Assembly (NCBI GenBank): GCA_016212515.1
Contig: JACRFZ010000072.1
Location: forward strand, 23,712 to 87,711
Direction: 5' to 3'
From: Candidatus Melainabacteria bacterium
Lineage (GTDB): Bacteria; Cyanobacteriota; Vampirovibrionia; Obscuribacterales; Obscuribacteraceae
Length of the DNA: 64,000 nucleotides
Shown: positions 7,995 through 14,892 of the stretch, in pieces
How the letters are laid out: the number at the start of each line of letters is the position of its first letter
How positions within the stretch are numbered: the stretch's first letter is position 1
Program-made: the position numbers and the translations under genes
The notes under the pieces: generated by a model
Database searches by the model: none
What the model saw: only the letters and a program-made list of their open reading frames with translations
What the model was told of the DNA's origin: nothing

Positions 7995-9419
7995 TTGTAC
8001 CAAATTGCCTGGATACCAATACTGATTTTAATGAACGCCTTCTTCGTGGCGGCGGAAATGGGACTCGCCCGTGTCAGACGTACACGCATCGATCATCTGG
8101 CCGAAGGCGGCAATATGTTCGCCAAGAAGACCCAAATCTATCTAGAAGACCCTGAGAAGTTTATTTCTGCTTGCCAGCTTGGCATCACCATCGCCACCCT
8201 TTTGCTGGGTGCGGCCGGCGAAGCTGCTCTGGCTGAAAACATTGCCGAACATGCCAAACACTTCGGTGAGCAAGCGGCATGGGGTCACAAAACCATTGAA
8301 AGCCTGCGCTGGTTTTCATATGCAGCGGCATTTACCTTCACAGCTTATGTGCAAACCGTAGGCGGCGAACTGCTGCCCAAAATGCTCACCTACACCAGGG
8401 CTGAAACGGTCATTCTCTGGACCGTACTGCCCATGCACTTCTGGTGCATTTTGACTTCACCCTTCCTGAAGATCTTGAACGGCACCACAGCCATTATCGT
8501 GGCCCTGTTGAAAATCAAAGAACCACCATCAGCCCACACCGTTCACTCGGAAGAAGAACTGAAGATGCTGGTTTCTGCCAGCCATGAAGAAGGTGTGCTG
8601 GAATCGGAACAGGAAGAGATGCTGCACTCGGTATTCGATTTCGCCGACACCACCGCCAGCGAAGTAATGACACCGCGCATCGACATGGTATGCATTCCGG
8701 CTGAAGCCACAGTCAAAGCTTTCGTAACCGAAGCTCTCAAGCATGGTCATTCCCGACTGCCTGTCTACGATGAAGATGTAGACAATATCTTTGGCGTGGT
8801 GCACATTCGAGATGGTTTGCGAGCCCTCATTGAGCATAAAGAAAATGCTCATGTACGCGAATTCGCCAGAAAAGTATTGATTGTGCCGGAAAACAAAAAC
8901 CTGAAAGACTTGCTGACGGAATTCAAACGCACCAAGACTCACATGGCCGTGGTTATGAACGAGTATGGCGGTACCCAGGGCATAGTCACCCTCGAAGATC
9001 TCCTGGAAGAACTGGTAGGCGACATCGCCGATGAACACGAAATAGTAGAAGAATTCATCACACAACAAGATGACGGCTCTTACCTCATCGATGCCAAACT
9101 CACCCTTGATGAAGCCAATGAAAAACTGGGGCTGAACATCGAGGACGAAGAATTCAACACCATAGGCGGTCATGTCTTCGGGCTTTTAGGAAGAGAACCG
9201 CAACCGGGAGATGAAGTCACATCCGATCTCTGTGTACTGACCGTGGTGGAGTCGGATCGCCACCGCATCATCAAACTCAGGCTGGTCAAAACCGCACCCG
9301 ACACAAACGAAAGCGAAACAACCCAGATCTTGACCCAGGTCAATGCCTCCATCAAGCCAGGCAATGGTCATAACCAGGATGCCTCAGGCAGCCATAAATC
9401 AGTGGAGGCAAGCCACTAG
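7995..9419 (+). CDS. CNNM/CorC-family transporter (hemolysin C-like, UPF0053)
   Basis: This 474-residue membrane protein has the CNNM layout. A DUF21 transmembrane domain spans residues about 1-190 (ILILMNAFFVAAEMGLARVR; QLGITIATLLLGAAGEAAL). A CBS pair runs from about 210 (VMTPRIDMVCIPAEATVKAF; HSRLPVYDEDVDNIFGVVHI) to about 335 (TKTHMAVVMNEYGGTQGIVT). A C-terminal CorC/HlyC domain follows (VGDIADEHE; YLIDAKLTLDEANEKLGLNI). Family members export or sense Mg2+ or Co2+. The start is TTG at 7995, since an in-frame stop at 7980 leaves little room for another. An AAAGGAG lies too far upstream to serve it. The rsmA start is three bases after its stop, suggesting one transcript. Confidence 0.88.
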   Translation: MYQIAWIPILILMNAFFVAAEMGLARVRRTRIDHLAEGGNMFAKKTQIYLEDPEKFISACQLGITIATLLLGAAGEAALAENIAEHAKHFGEQAAWGHKTIESLRWFSYAAAFTFTAYVQTVGGELLPKMLTYTRAETVILWTVLPMHFWCILTSPFLKILNGTTAIIVALLKIKEPPSAHTVHSEEELKMLVSASHEEGVLESEQEEMLHSVFDFADTTASEVMTPRIDMVCIPAEATVKAFVTEALKHGHSRLPVYDEDVDNIFGVVHIRDGLRALIEHKENAHVREFARKVLIVPENKNLKDLLTEFKRTKTHMAVVMNEYGGTQGIVTLEDLLEELVGDIADEHEIVEEFITQQDDGSYLIDAKLTLDEANEKLGLNIEDEEFNTIGGHVFGLLGREPQPGDEVTSDLCVLTVVESDRHRIIKLRLVKTAPDTNESETTQILTQVNASIKPGNGHNQDASGSHKSVEASH

Positions 9420-9422
9420 CTA

Positions 9423-10295
9423 ATGGCTTTTTCAATTACAAGGGAAGATCTCTACCGCCGGGCCATGGTGGTGAGAGCCAAGAAGAGACTGAGCCAAAAT
9501 TTCCTTGTGGAACCAAGCATCCTTTCTATGATTGCCGACTCCATCAATGCCGGTCCTGGCGACACTGTGGTGGAAATAGGACCGGGTCTCGGTTTTCTCA
9601 CAGAATTTCTGGTGCGCACCGGCGCCCGAGTTTTCGCCGTAGAACTGGACGAAGACATGGCTTTTCGCCTCAGGGATCTGGCCGCAGAGTTTCCCAACCT
9701 GACCATTATCAGACAGGACTTCCTGCACTTTGACCCCGAGAGCCTGAAAGCAAGAAATATCAAGGTAGTAGGCAATGTGCCCTATCAAATCACCTCCCCC
9801 ATTGTGGTAAGAGTGCTAGGTGAACTTGACGAGCCCGGTATCTGGCTTCCTTATGTGGAAAGTCTCACCATGACCGTGCAACTGGAGTTGGCCAGGCGCC
9901 TTGTATCGCCGCCCGGCAGCAAAGAATACGGGCAAATTACTATCCTGGCCGATTACTATGCCACCGCCAAAATGATTGGCAAAGTCGGCTCGGAACACTT
10001 TATTCCTCGCCCGGACGTGGAATCGGCGGTGGTACAACTGACCCGCCGAGAGAAGCCGAAAGTAACCGTGAAAGACCCTTCCCTCTTGCGCCGCCTGGTC
10101 AAAGCCGGCTTCAAAGAGCGGCGCAAAATGATCAAGAACAATCTCGGCTTTACTCACCTGAATCAGGAAGAATTGACTTCTCTCCTAATGGCTCACGGTA
10201 TTTCACCAGCGGCTAGAGCAGAAGGACTCTCTCTGGATAAATTCGCTCAACTAGCCGATGCCCTCAAGGCCTATGCCCTGGATGAAAATGACTGA
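9423..10295 (+). CDS. rsmA: 16S rRNA dimethyladenosine transferase RsmA (KsgA)
   Basis: RsmA methylates the two adjacent adenines (A1518 and A1519 in E. coli numbering) near the 3' end of 16S rRNA late in 30S assembly, using S-adenosylmethionine. The 290-residue product shows KKRLSQNFLVEPSILSMIAD, SAM motif I VVEIGPGLGFLTEFLV, the acidic loop AVELDEDMAFRL, motif IV GNVPYQITSPIV (the NxPY methylation motif), and a C-terminal LVKAGFKERRKMIKNNL basic helix that contacts RNA. Length is slightly above the usual 270. ATG 9423 is used; an internal ATG at 9468 would still keep all motifs. It overlaps ispE at its 3' end. Confidence 0.95.
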   Translation: MAFSITREDLYRRAMVVRAKKRLSQNFLVEPSILSMIADSINAGPGDTVVEIGPGLGFLTEFLVRTGARVFAVELDEDMAFRLRDLAAEFPNLTIIRQDFLHFDPESLKARNIKVVGNVPYQITSPIVVRVLGELDEPGIWLPYVESLTMTVQLELARRLVSPPGSKEYGQITILADYYATAKMIGKVGSEHFIPRPDVESAVVQLTRREKPKVTVKDPSLLRRLVKAGFKERRKMIKNNLGFTHLNQEELTSLLMAHGISPAARAEGLSLDKFAQLADALKAYALDEND

Positions 10296-11307
10296 GAAAG
10301 TAGTTAAGGTAGAAGCCCCGGCTAAAGTCAACTTCACCCTTGAGCTTCTAGGACTCATGGATGACGGCTACCACCGGGTAAAAACCTTGATGCAAACCGT
10401 CTCCTTATGCGACACTCTCACATTCAAGATAAGTCCTGCAAGAGAACCTTCCATCGAACTTAGCGTGGAAGGTAAACCGGCGAGCGACTTTCCCTTGAGC
10501 CAGGACAACTTGATCTGCAAGGCCGTCCGCCTCTTTCTGAGCAGCACTCTTGACCACAAGAAAGCGGCCCAGGGCCCCCTTAAAATTTCGGTGCACGTAG
10601 AAAAACGAATACCGATTGGAGCCGGCACAGCCGGTGGCTCAGGCAATGCCGCGGCGGCACTAATCTCCCTCAATGAATACTTTGACCGCCCCTTTACCAG
10701 AGAAAGTCTTGCCGAGATGGGCAAAAAGCTCGGTGCCGACGTGCCCTTTTCCCTTCTGGGCGGCACCATGGTCGGTCTTGGTCGCGGGGATGAACTACAA
10801 AGCATCGGTGCGGAAGAGAACTTCCAGCCTCTCTACCTGGTTCTAGCCAAGAGCCGCAACCTCAGTGTACCTACGGTCTGGGCCTATAAAACCTATGACG
10901 AATGTCCTGAAGTCTTTGGACTTTCCGAACGCACTAAAGATCGCGGTATCACCGACGATGCCACCGCCTATGCCGCCGAAAAGCTGGCCGCCGGTGAAGT
11001 AACGGAAGCAATAAAGGTCTTCGGCAATGATTTCGAACAGGCCATCTTTCCCCACTACAAAGAGCTGAAAGCCATCAAACAACGGTTTATGCAAGAAGGG
11101 GCCCTCACCTCCCATATGACCGGCTCGGGACCAACTGTCTACGCCGTCTGCCGGACTCAGGAAGAAGCAGAGAAGCTAAAGCGAGACTATGAGGAAGGGG
11201 TATTAAGAGAAACCACCATTTCTTGCGCCGCCAAATCAGACCCGGTAGATCTCTTTGTCTGCATGACCACACCTCACGGTGCCAGAATCATAGACAACGA
11301 GAGTTGA
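10288..11307 (+). CDS. ispE: 4-diphosphocytidyl-2-C-methyl-D-erythritol kinase IspE
   Basis: IspE phosphorylates CDP-methylerythritol in the MEP route to IPP and DMAPP. The protein is a GHMP kinase: EAPAKVNFTLELLGLMDDGYH at the start, the ATP-binding loop PIGAGTAGGSGNAAAALISL, GADVPFSLLGGTMVGLGRGD, and C-terminal MTGSGPTVYAV. The ATP loop departs from the usual GGLGGGSS in having GAGTAGGSGN. At 339 residues it is longer than the typical 280-300, mostly through insertions in the second half. ATG 10288 lies inside the last codons of rsmA (an 8-base ATGACTGA overlap); in-frame ATGs at 10282, 10273 and 10258 are possible. The overlap implies translational coupling. Confidence 0.92.
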   Translation: MTEKVVKVEAPAKVNFTLELLGLMDDGYHRVKTLMQTVSLCDTLTFKISPAREPSIELSVEGKPASDFPLSQDNLICKAVRLFLSSTLDHKKAAQGPLKISVHVEKRIPIGAGTAGGSGNAAAALISLNEYFDRPFTRESLAEMGKKLGADVPFSLLGGTMVGLGRGDELQSIGAEENFQPLYLVLAKSRNLSVPTVWAYKTYDECPEVFGLSERTKDRGITDDATAYAAEKLAAGEVTEAIKVFGNDFEQAIFPHYKELKAIKQRFMQEGALTSHMTGSGPTVYAVCRTQEEAEKLKRDYEEGVLRETTISCAAKSDPVDLFVCMTTPHGARIIDNES

Positions 11308-11366
11308 ACCTACTAACCGGAGAATACCGGCTAACAACTAGTTACGGCGGCGAGGAGAAAAGCCAG

Positions 11367-12317
11367 ATGGGCCAAGTGAAGAAAACCACAAAGGCGAACA
11401 CAAAAGCAACCACTAAGGCAAGCACTAAAGCGGCCGCAAAGGTGAGCACAAAGGAAAGCGCAAGAGCAACCACAAAGGCAAGCACTAAATCGACCACTAA
11501 GGCAAGCGCAAAAGCGATCACAAAATCTTCCGGCAAAGTGACGGGCAAAACTACCGGCAAGGCGACGGTCAAAACTACCAGCAAGGCGACGGTCAAAACT
11601 ACCAGCAAGGCGACGGTCAAAACTACCAGCAAGGCGACCGGCGGACAAAAGAGCGCCCCCGGGGGGGTCAGTAAGAAGGGCTCTCACAAAGCCACCAGGC
11701 AAGAAGCGGCCGCCATCATGAAAGGGTTGCTTGAGCTTTATCCTGATGCCTGCTGCGAACTTACTTACGATAGTGATTTTCAACTTCTCACTGCTGTAAT
11801 ACTATCAGCCCAGTGTACGGACCAGCAGGTAAATAAGGTCACCAAAGCGCTCTATGCGGAATTTCCCGATGCTCGCTCCCTGGCCGAAGCCGACCTGGAG
11901 CGAGTAAAGACATTGATTAAACCCACGGGTTATTACAATGCTAAGGCTAAGAACATTCAAGCCTGTGCCCAGATGCTGGTCACCAGATTCAATGGCAAAG
12001 TGCCTACCTCGGTGGAAGAGCTGACAACCCTTCCAGGCGTCGGCCGCAAAACCGCAAATGTCGTCCTCGGAGTCATCCACAATATTCCGGGCTGGAGCGT
12101 GGACACCCATGTGCAGCGTCTTTCCAAACGCTTCAATTTCACAAAGGAAGAGGACCCGCTCAAAATTGAGAAGGACTTGCAAGCCCTTTTTCCCGGGGAA
12201 GACTGGTCCAAGCTTTCCATCACCATAATCTGGCACGGAAGACGGCTATGCTATGCCAGGAAACCGGCTTGCCACAATTGCCCCATCAACAACATCTGTC
12301 CGGCAAGCGAAGCCTGA
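11367..12317 (+). CDS. nth: Endonuclease III with a long Lys/Thr/Ala-repeat N-terminal tail
   Basis: Nth removes oxidised pyrimidines from DNA and nicks the strand. The C-terminal 210 residues hold the whole enzyme: helix-hairpin-helix LTTLPGVGRKTANVVLG with the catalytic Lys, WSVDTHVQRLSKR with the catalytic Asp, and the 4Fe-4S cluster C-x6-C-x2-C-x5-C in CYARKPACHNCPINNIC. Ahead of it lies a tail of about 105 residues made almost only of Lys, Thr, Ala and Ser (TTKAST-like units), resembling histone H1-like tails. ATG 11367 was chosen because GAGGAG sits nine bases upstream, though the frame opens earlier. It follows ispE by 59 bases. Confidence 0.93.
   Translation: MGQVKKTTKANTKATTKASTKAAAKVSTKESARATTKASTKSTTKASAKAITKSSGKVTGKTTGKATVKTTSKATVKTTSKATVKTTSKATGGQKSAPGGVSKKGSHKATRQEAAAIMKGLLELYPDACCELTYDSDFQLLTAVILSAQCTDQQVNKVTKALYAEFPDARSLAEADLERVKTLIKPTGYYNAKAKNIQACAQMLVTRFNGKVPTSVEELTTLPGVGRKTANVVLGVIHNIPGWSVDTHVQRLSKRFNFTKEEDPLKIEKDLQALFPGEDWSKLSITIIWHGRRLCYARKPACHNCPINNICPASEA
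11541..11636 (+). repeat. 24-bp tandem repeat inside nth, four copies
   Basis: Unit: ACGGTCAAAACTACCAGCAA plus GGCG, encoding TVKTTSKA. Copies at 11565, 11589 and 11613 are identical; the first, at 11541, differs at two bases and encodes TGKTTGKA. The array can change in whole-codon steps without breaking the frame. Confidence 0.9.
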
Positions 12318-12439
12318 AGTATAAGTCTTAGCATCTGTCCTGCCTGGAAGCTGAAGGATTTTAGAACATACGGCAATGCAGTTTCAGCAAAAGCCTATAC
12401 TGGGATCAGTAAGACTTAAAGCCTGAAAGTGTAACGACA

Positions 12440-14152
12440 GTGACAAACTTAGGCACGATTAAAACAATAGGAGCCCTACTGGCAGTATCGATTCCAGCAA
12501 AGCAGGTACTACGGTCCGTTTTTATCTTAGTGGTCTTCCCGCTCCTCGCTGGCGTCAGCTTCCATGGTTCTTTCTGGCAGGCTCTTCTAATTTCCCTTTC
12601 AGCCTTTGCTCTACCTTTTCTGACCGCTTCAGCAATGATGTTTTTTGTCATTGCGCGCCTGCTCCTCCTTAATTTACTGGTCAAACGCATCAATCCCGTC
12701 TACGCCGAGAAAGCCCAATTATCCTTCTGGCTAAGAACCAGCAAAGATTCCGAAGCAAGCAAATTGAAGCTGGAAAATCGCAGCCCCATCGAATCAGTCA
12801 AAAGCTCATTGGCTCCCAAACGCTGCCTTTTGACGTCCGTATACTACCTGCTTGTGCTGTCCCTCTTTGCAAAGTTTAGTTCCTTCCTGCAGTTTTCATC
12901 ATGGTCTGCAATGGGTTTAGCAACACTCGCCTGCACCGTCTTTGATAGTGCCATTGCCTTAGTCTCAGACCTGGTTTTCAGCTACTGGTATTCCAGAAAC
13001 TCAGACAAAGAAGCCGAGAAGCGAGCCGGTCTGGAAGCTCAGCCCGAGGAGCAAATACCGACCTTCTTCGGTCGAGCTCAAGCCTTCCATGAAAAGAAAG
13101 AATTGAAGATAGCCCCCTTCAATTTAGAAGTACAGCTAAATCCCACCAGAGCAGAGGCCTATCTCGAACGGGGTAAAGCACTTTTAAGCGACGATGAAAA
13201 TGTTCTGGCCTACAAAGACTTTTGCAAAGTCCTTGAACTGGAAAAGGGTATGCCTCAAGCCTACCATCAAAAGGGCGAGGCACTGGCAAAAATGAAGATG
13301 CCCAATCTAGCCGTCTTAGAATTGGAACAAGCCTGCCGCCTTTATGAAAAGCAGGGACTGGCAAAAGACTGGCAGCAAGCCGATTATCGTATCAAGGAAC
13401 TGAAAAGTAGCCTGGCCGCGGCCGATCTAGACGGTAAGACGGCTATGGTTCATACGCAAGTATTCTTCAAGCCGGAAGCCATTGATGAAATCGAGAAATT
13501 GAACCTGGAGAAAGCCAACAAAGAGCTTTCAAACGACGCCTTCAGCGCCTCCGCCTACATGAAGCGGTCACAGGCCCTACTACAGGAAAAGAAGTATCAA
13601 GCAGCCCTGGAAGACAGCACCAGAGCCATTCAACTGAGAGCCGACTACGCCGAGGCATTCAGAGTGCGCGCCGAGGCGCTCTATAACCTCAATCAGTTTG
13701 AAGAGGCTATCAAAGACTTCAACGAGAGCCTCAGCTTGAAACCAGCCGATGCCGACACGTTGAGGGCTCGCGCCCTCTGTAATTGCAGCCTCTATCGAGG
13801 CGAAGAGGCGCTCAGCGATATAAATTCTGCAATTAAACTGAGCGAAAGTAACGACCTGAAGATTGTGAGGGCACTAATCTTCAAGGCGCTCTCTCGCAAT
13901 CAAGAAGCCTTGAGCGATCTCAGTGAGTTTATAGCCAACCGCACTATGGCTGTAAAAGTCTGGGCGTGCATGCTCTTACCGATTGCCAGGGAAATATCCC
14001 ATCAATTGAATATGACTCTGCCGGAAGCTTACCGTATGCGCAGTGAACTCTACGAAGAGATGGGGCAACGGCAGCTTGCCCAAAATGACCTGACCCAAGC
14101 CCAGAAACTCGAACAAAAACTATCTAAAAAACAGCCCCGCCTGAAGCTCTAG
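12440..14152 (+). CDS. Membrane-anchored TPR-repeat protein
   Basis: The 570-residue protein has an N-terminal membrane region: hydrophobic segments at about 25-45 (VFILVVFPLLAGVSF), 48-80 (ALLISLSAFALPFL; FFVIARLLLLNLLV), 125-150 and 155-185. A soluble C-terminal half of TPR units follows from about 225 (AEAYLERGKALLSDDENVLA; ASAYMKRSQALLQEKKYQAA; AEAFRVRAEALYNLNQFEEA). The alternating A/G, Y and A positions of TPR helices are clear. TPRs bind protein partners, so a scaffold at the membrane is likely. The GTG start at 12440 has only a weak ribosome site. A hairpin array follows the stop. Confidence 0.7.
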   Translation: MTNLGTIKTIGALLAVSIPAKQVLRSVFILVVFPLLAGVSFHGSFWQALLISLSAFALPFLTASAMMFFVIARLLLLNLLVKRINPVYAEKAQLSFWLRTSKDSEASKLKLENRSPIESVKSSLAPKRCLLTSVYYLLVLSLFAKFSSFLQFSSWSAMGLATLACTVFDSAIALVSDLVFSYWYSRNSDKEAEKRAGLEAQPEEQIPTFFGRAQAFHEKKELKIAPFNLEVQLNPTRAEAYLERGKALLSDDENVLAYKDFCKVLELEKGMPQAYHQKGEALAKMKMPNLAVLELEQACRLYEKQGLAKDWQQADYRIKELKSSLAAADLDGKTAMVHTQVFFKPEAIDEIEKLNLEKANKELSNDAFSASAYMKRSQALLQEKKYQAALEDSTRAIQLRADYAEAFRVRAEALYNLNQFEEAIKDFNESLSLKPADADTLRARALCNCSLYRGEEALSDINSAIKLSESNDLKIVRALIFKALSRNQEALSDLSEFIANRTMAVKVWACMLLPIAREISHQLNMTLPEAYRMRSELYEEMGQRQLAQNDLTQAQKLEQKLSKKQPRLKL

Positions 14153-14177
14153 TGTGTCAATTTAAAAAACCAGGCGC

Positions 14178-14320
14178 GAGCGAAATTATTCAGAATTTCG
14201 CTCACTATTCCTTTTTAGAACATTGAAAGAAACTTTTGAGCGAAATTATTTGGAATTTCGCTCACTATTCCTTTGAAGAACATTGAAAGAAGCTTTTGCA
14301 CGAAATTAGTTGGAATTTCG
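14178..14320. repeat. Three hairpins repeated at an exact 60-bp period
   Basis: Three units share the inverted repeat GAGCGAAATT-N6-AATTTCGCTC, at 14178-14203 and 14238-14263, with a shorter third copy CGAAATT...AATTTCG at 14301-14320. The bases between units (ACTATTCCTTT...AGAACATTGAAAGAA.CTTTTG) are conserved too, so the full 60-base unit is repeated. The third copy is followed by six T at 14331-14336. It sits directly behind a TPR gene and may work as a compound terminator or RNA-stability element. The 14153-14464 gap contains nothing else I can support. Confidence 0.85.
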
Positions 14321-14464
14321 CTCACGCCTCTTTTTTATAAATTAGACCAGGAGCCTTACCTTAAATCAGAGGAAATTTCGTGAGTAATCGGGCAAATCAC
14401 TTAAGCAGCTCAGATTTACGAAGTTCAAACTCACAAATTTCAGACGGTTGGAAAGGACCACAAG

Positions 14465-14755
14465 ATGCCGAGAAAAGGACTCTTCACCCAGGGATTTTGC
14501 GTGGTTACGGACAAGAATATCGACATAGAAGTAGTCAAAGCAGCTTTGGTTAAATATGAACCAAGGTACGTAGAAGCAACGCCTGAGTCAAACTGGCAGA
14601 TGGGCGGAGAAATGCTCGAGCTTGACGGTCCGCTACCGGGATTGATAGCCACGGTAGACGTCGTCAACCGACAGTGGCCGGAAGATTGGAGGATCTTTGT
14701 TTCAAGCACCGCTACGGCGACACCACCCCAGAGATGTGGCTCGCATGGTACCTGA
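14465..14755 (+). pseudogene. Short frame, probable remnant of a DUF4261-like gene
   Basis: The 96-residue frame starts MPRKGLFTQGFCVVTDKNID and holds SNWQMGGEMLELDGPLPGLI followed by VDVVNRQWPEDW. From memory, the 'W-x-M-G-G...VDVVxRxWPD' pattern occurs in the N-terminal part of larger DUF4261-like proteins of unknown function. After WPEDW the sequence turns into low-quality residues (SSTATATPPQRC). A +1 frame shift would instead give DVARMVPESEIKKLKQVMKD, ending at 14801. That suggests a decayed or frameshifted gene. RBS-like AAAGGA lies near 14453. Family assignment is uncertain. Confidence 0.4.
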
Positions 14756-14892
14756 GTCGGAGATCAAAAAACTAAAACAAGTTATGAAAGACTACTGGTG
14801 AGATCCGACCTTTTGCTCTGGCAGCCTTACCAGTAGGAACTGCCGTCAGGTAAAAGCCCTTGAATAGTACCGATGTACTGCCCTTATCCTCT

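Noticed and set aside
11331..11783. Arg/Leu/Ala repeat frame on the minus strand of nth
   Set aside because: Mirror of the Lys/Thr repeat tail; no start signal.
14178..14320. CRISPR array
   Set aside because: The 60-bp unit is repeated together with its 'spacer', and no cas gene is nearby. Real arrays have unique spacers.
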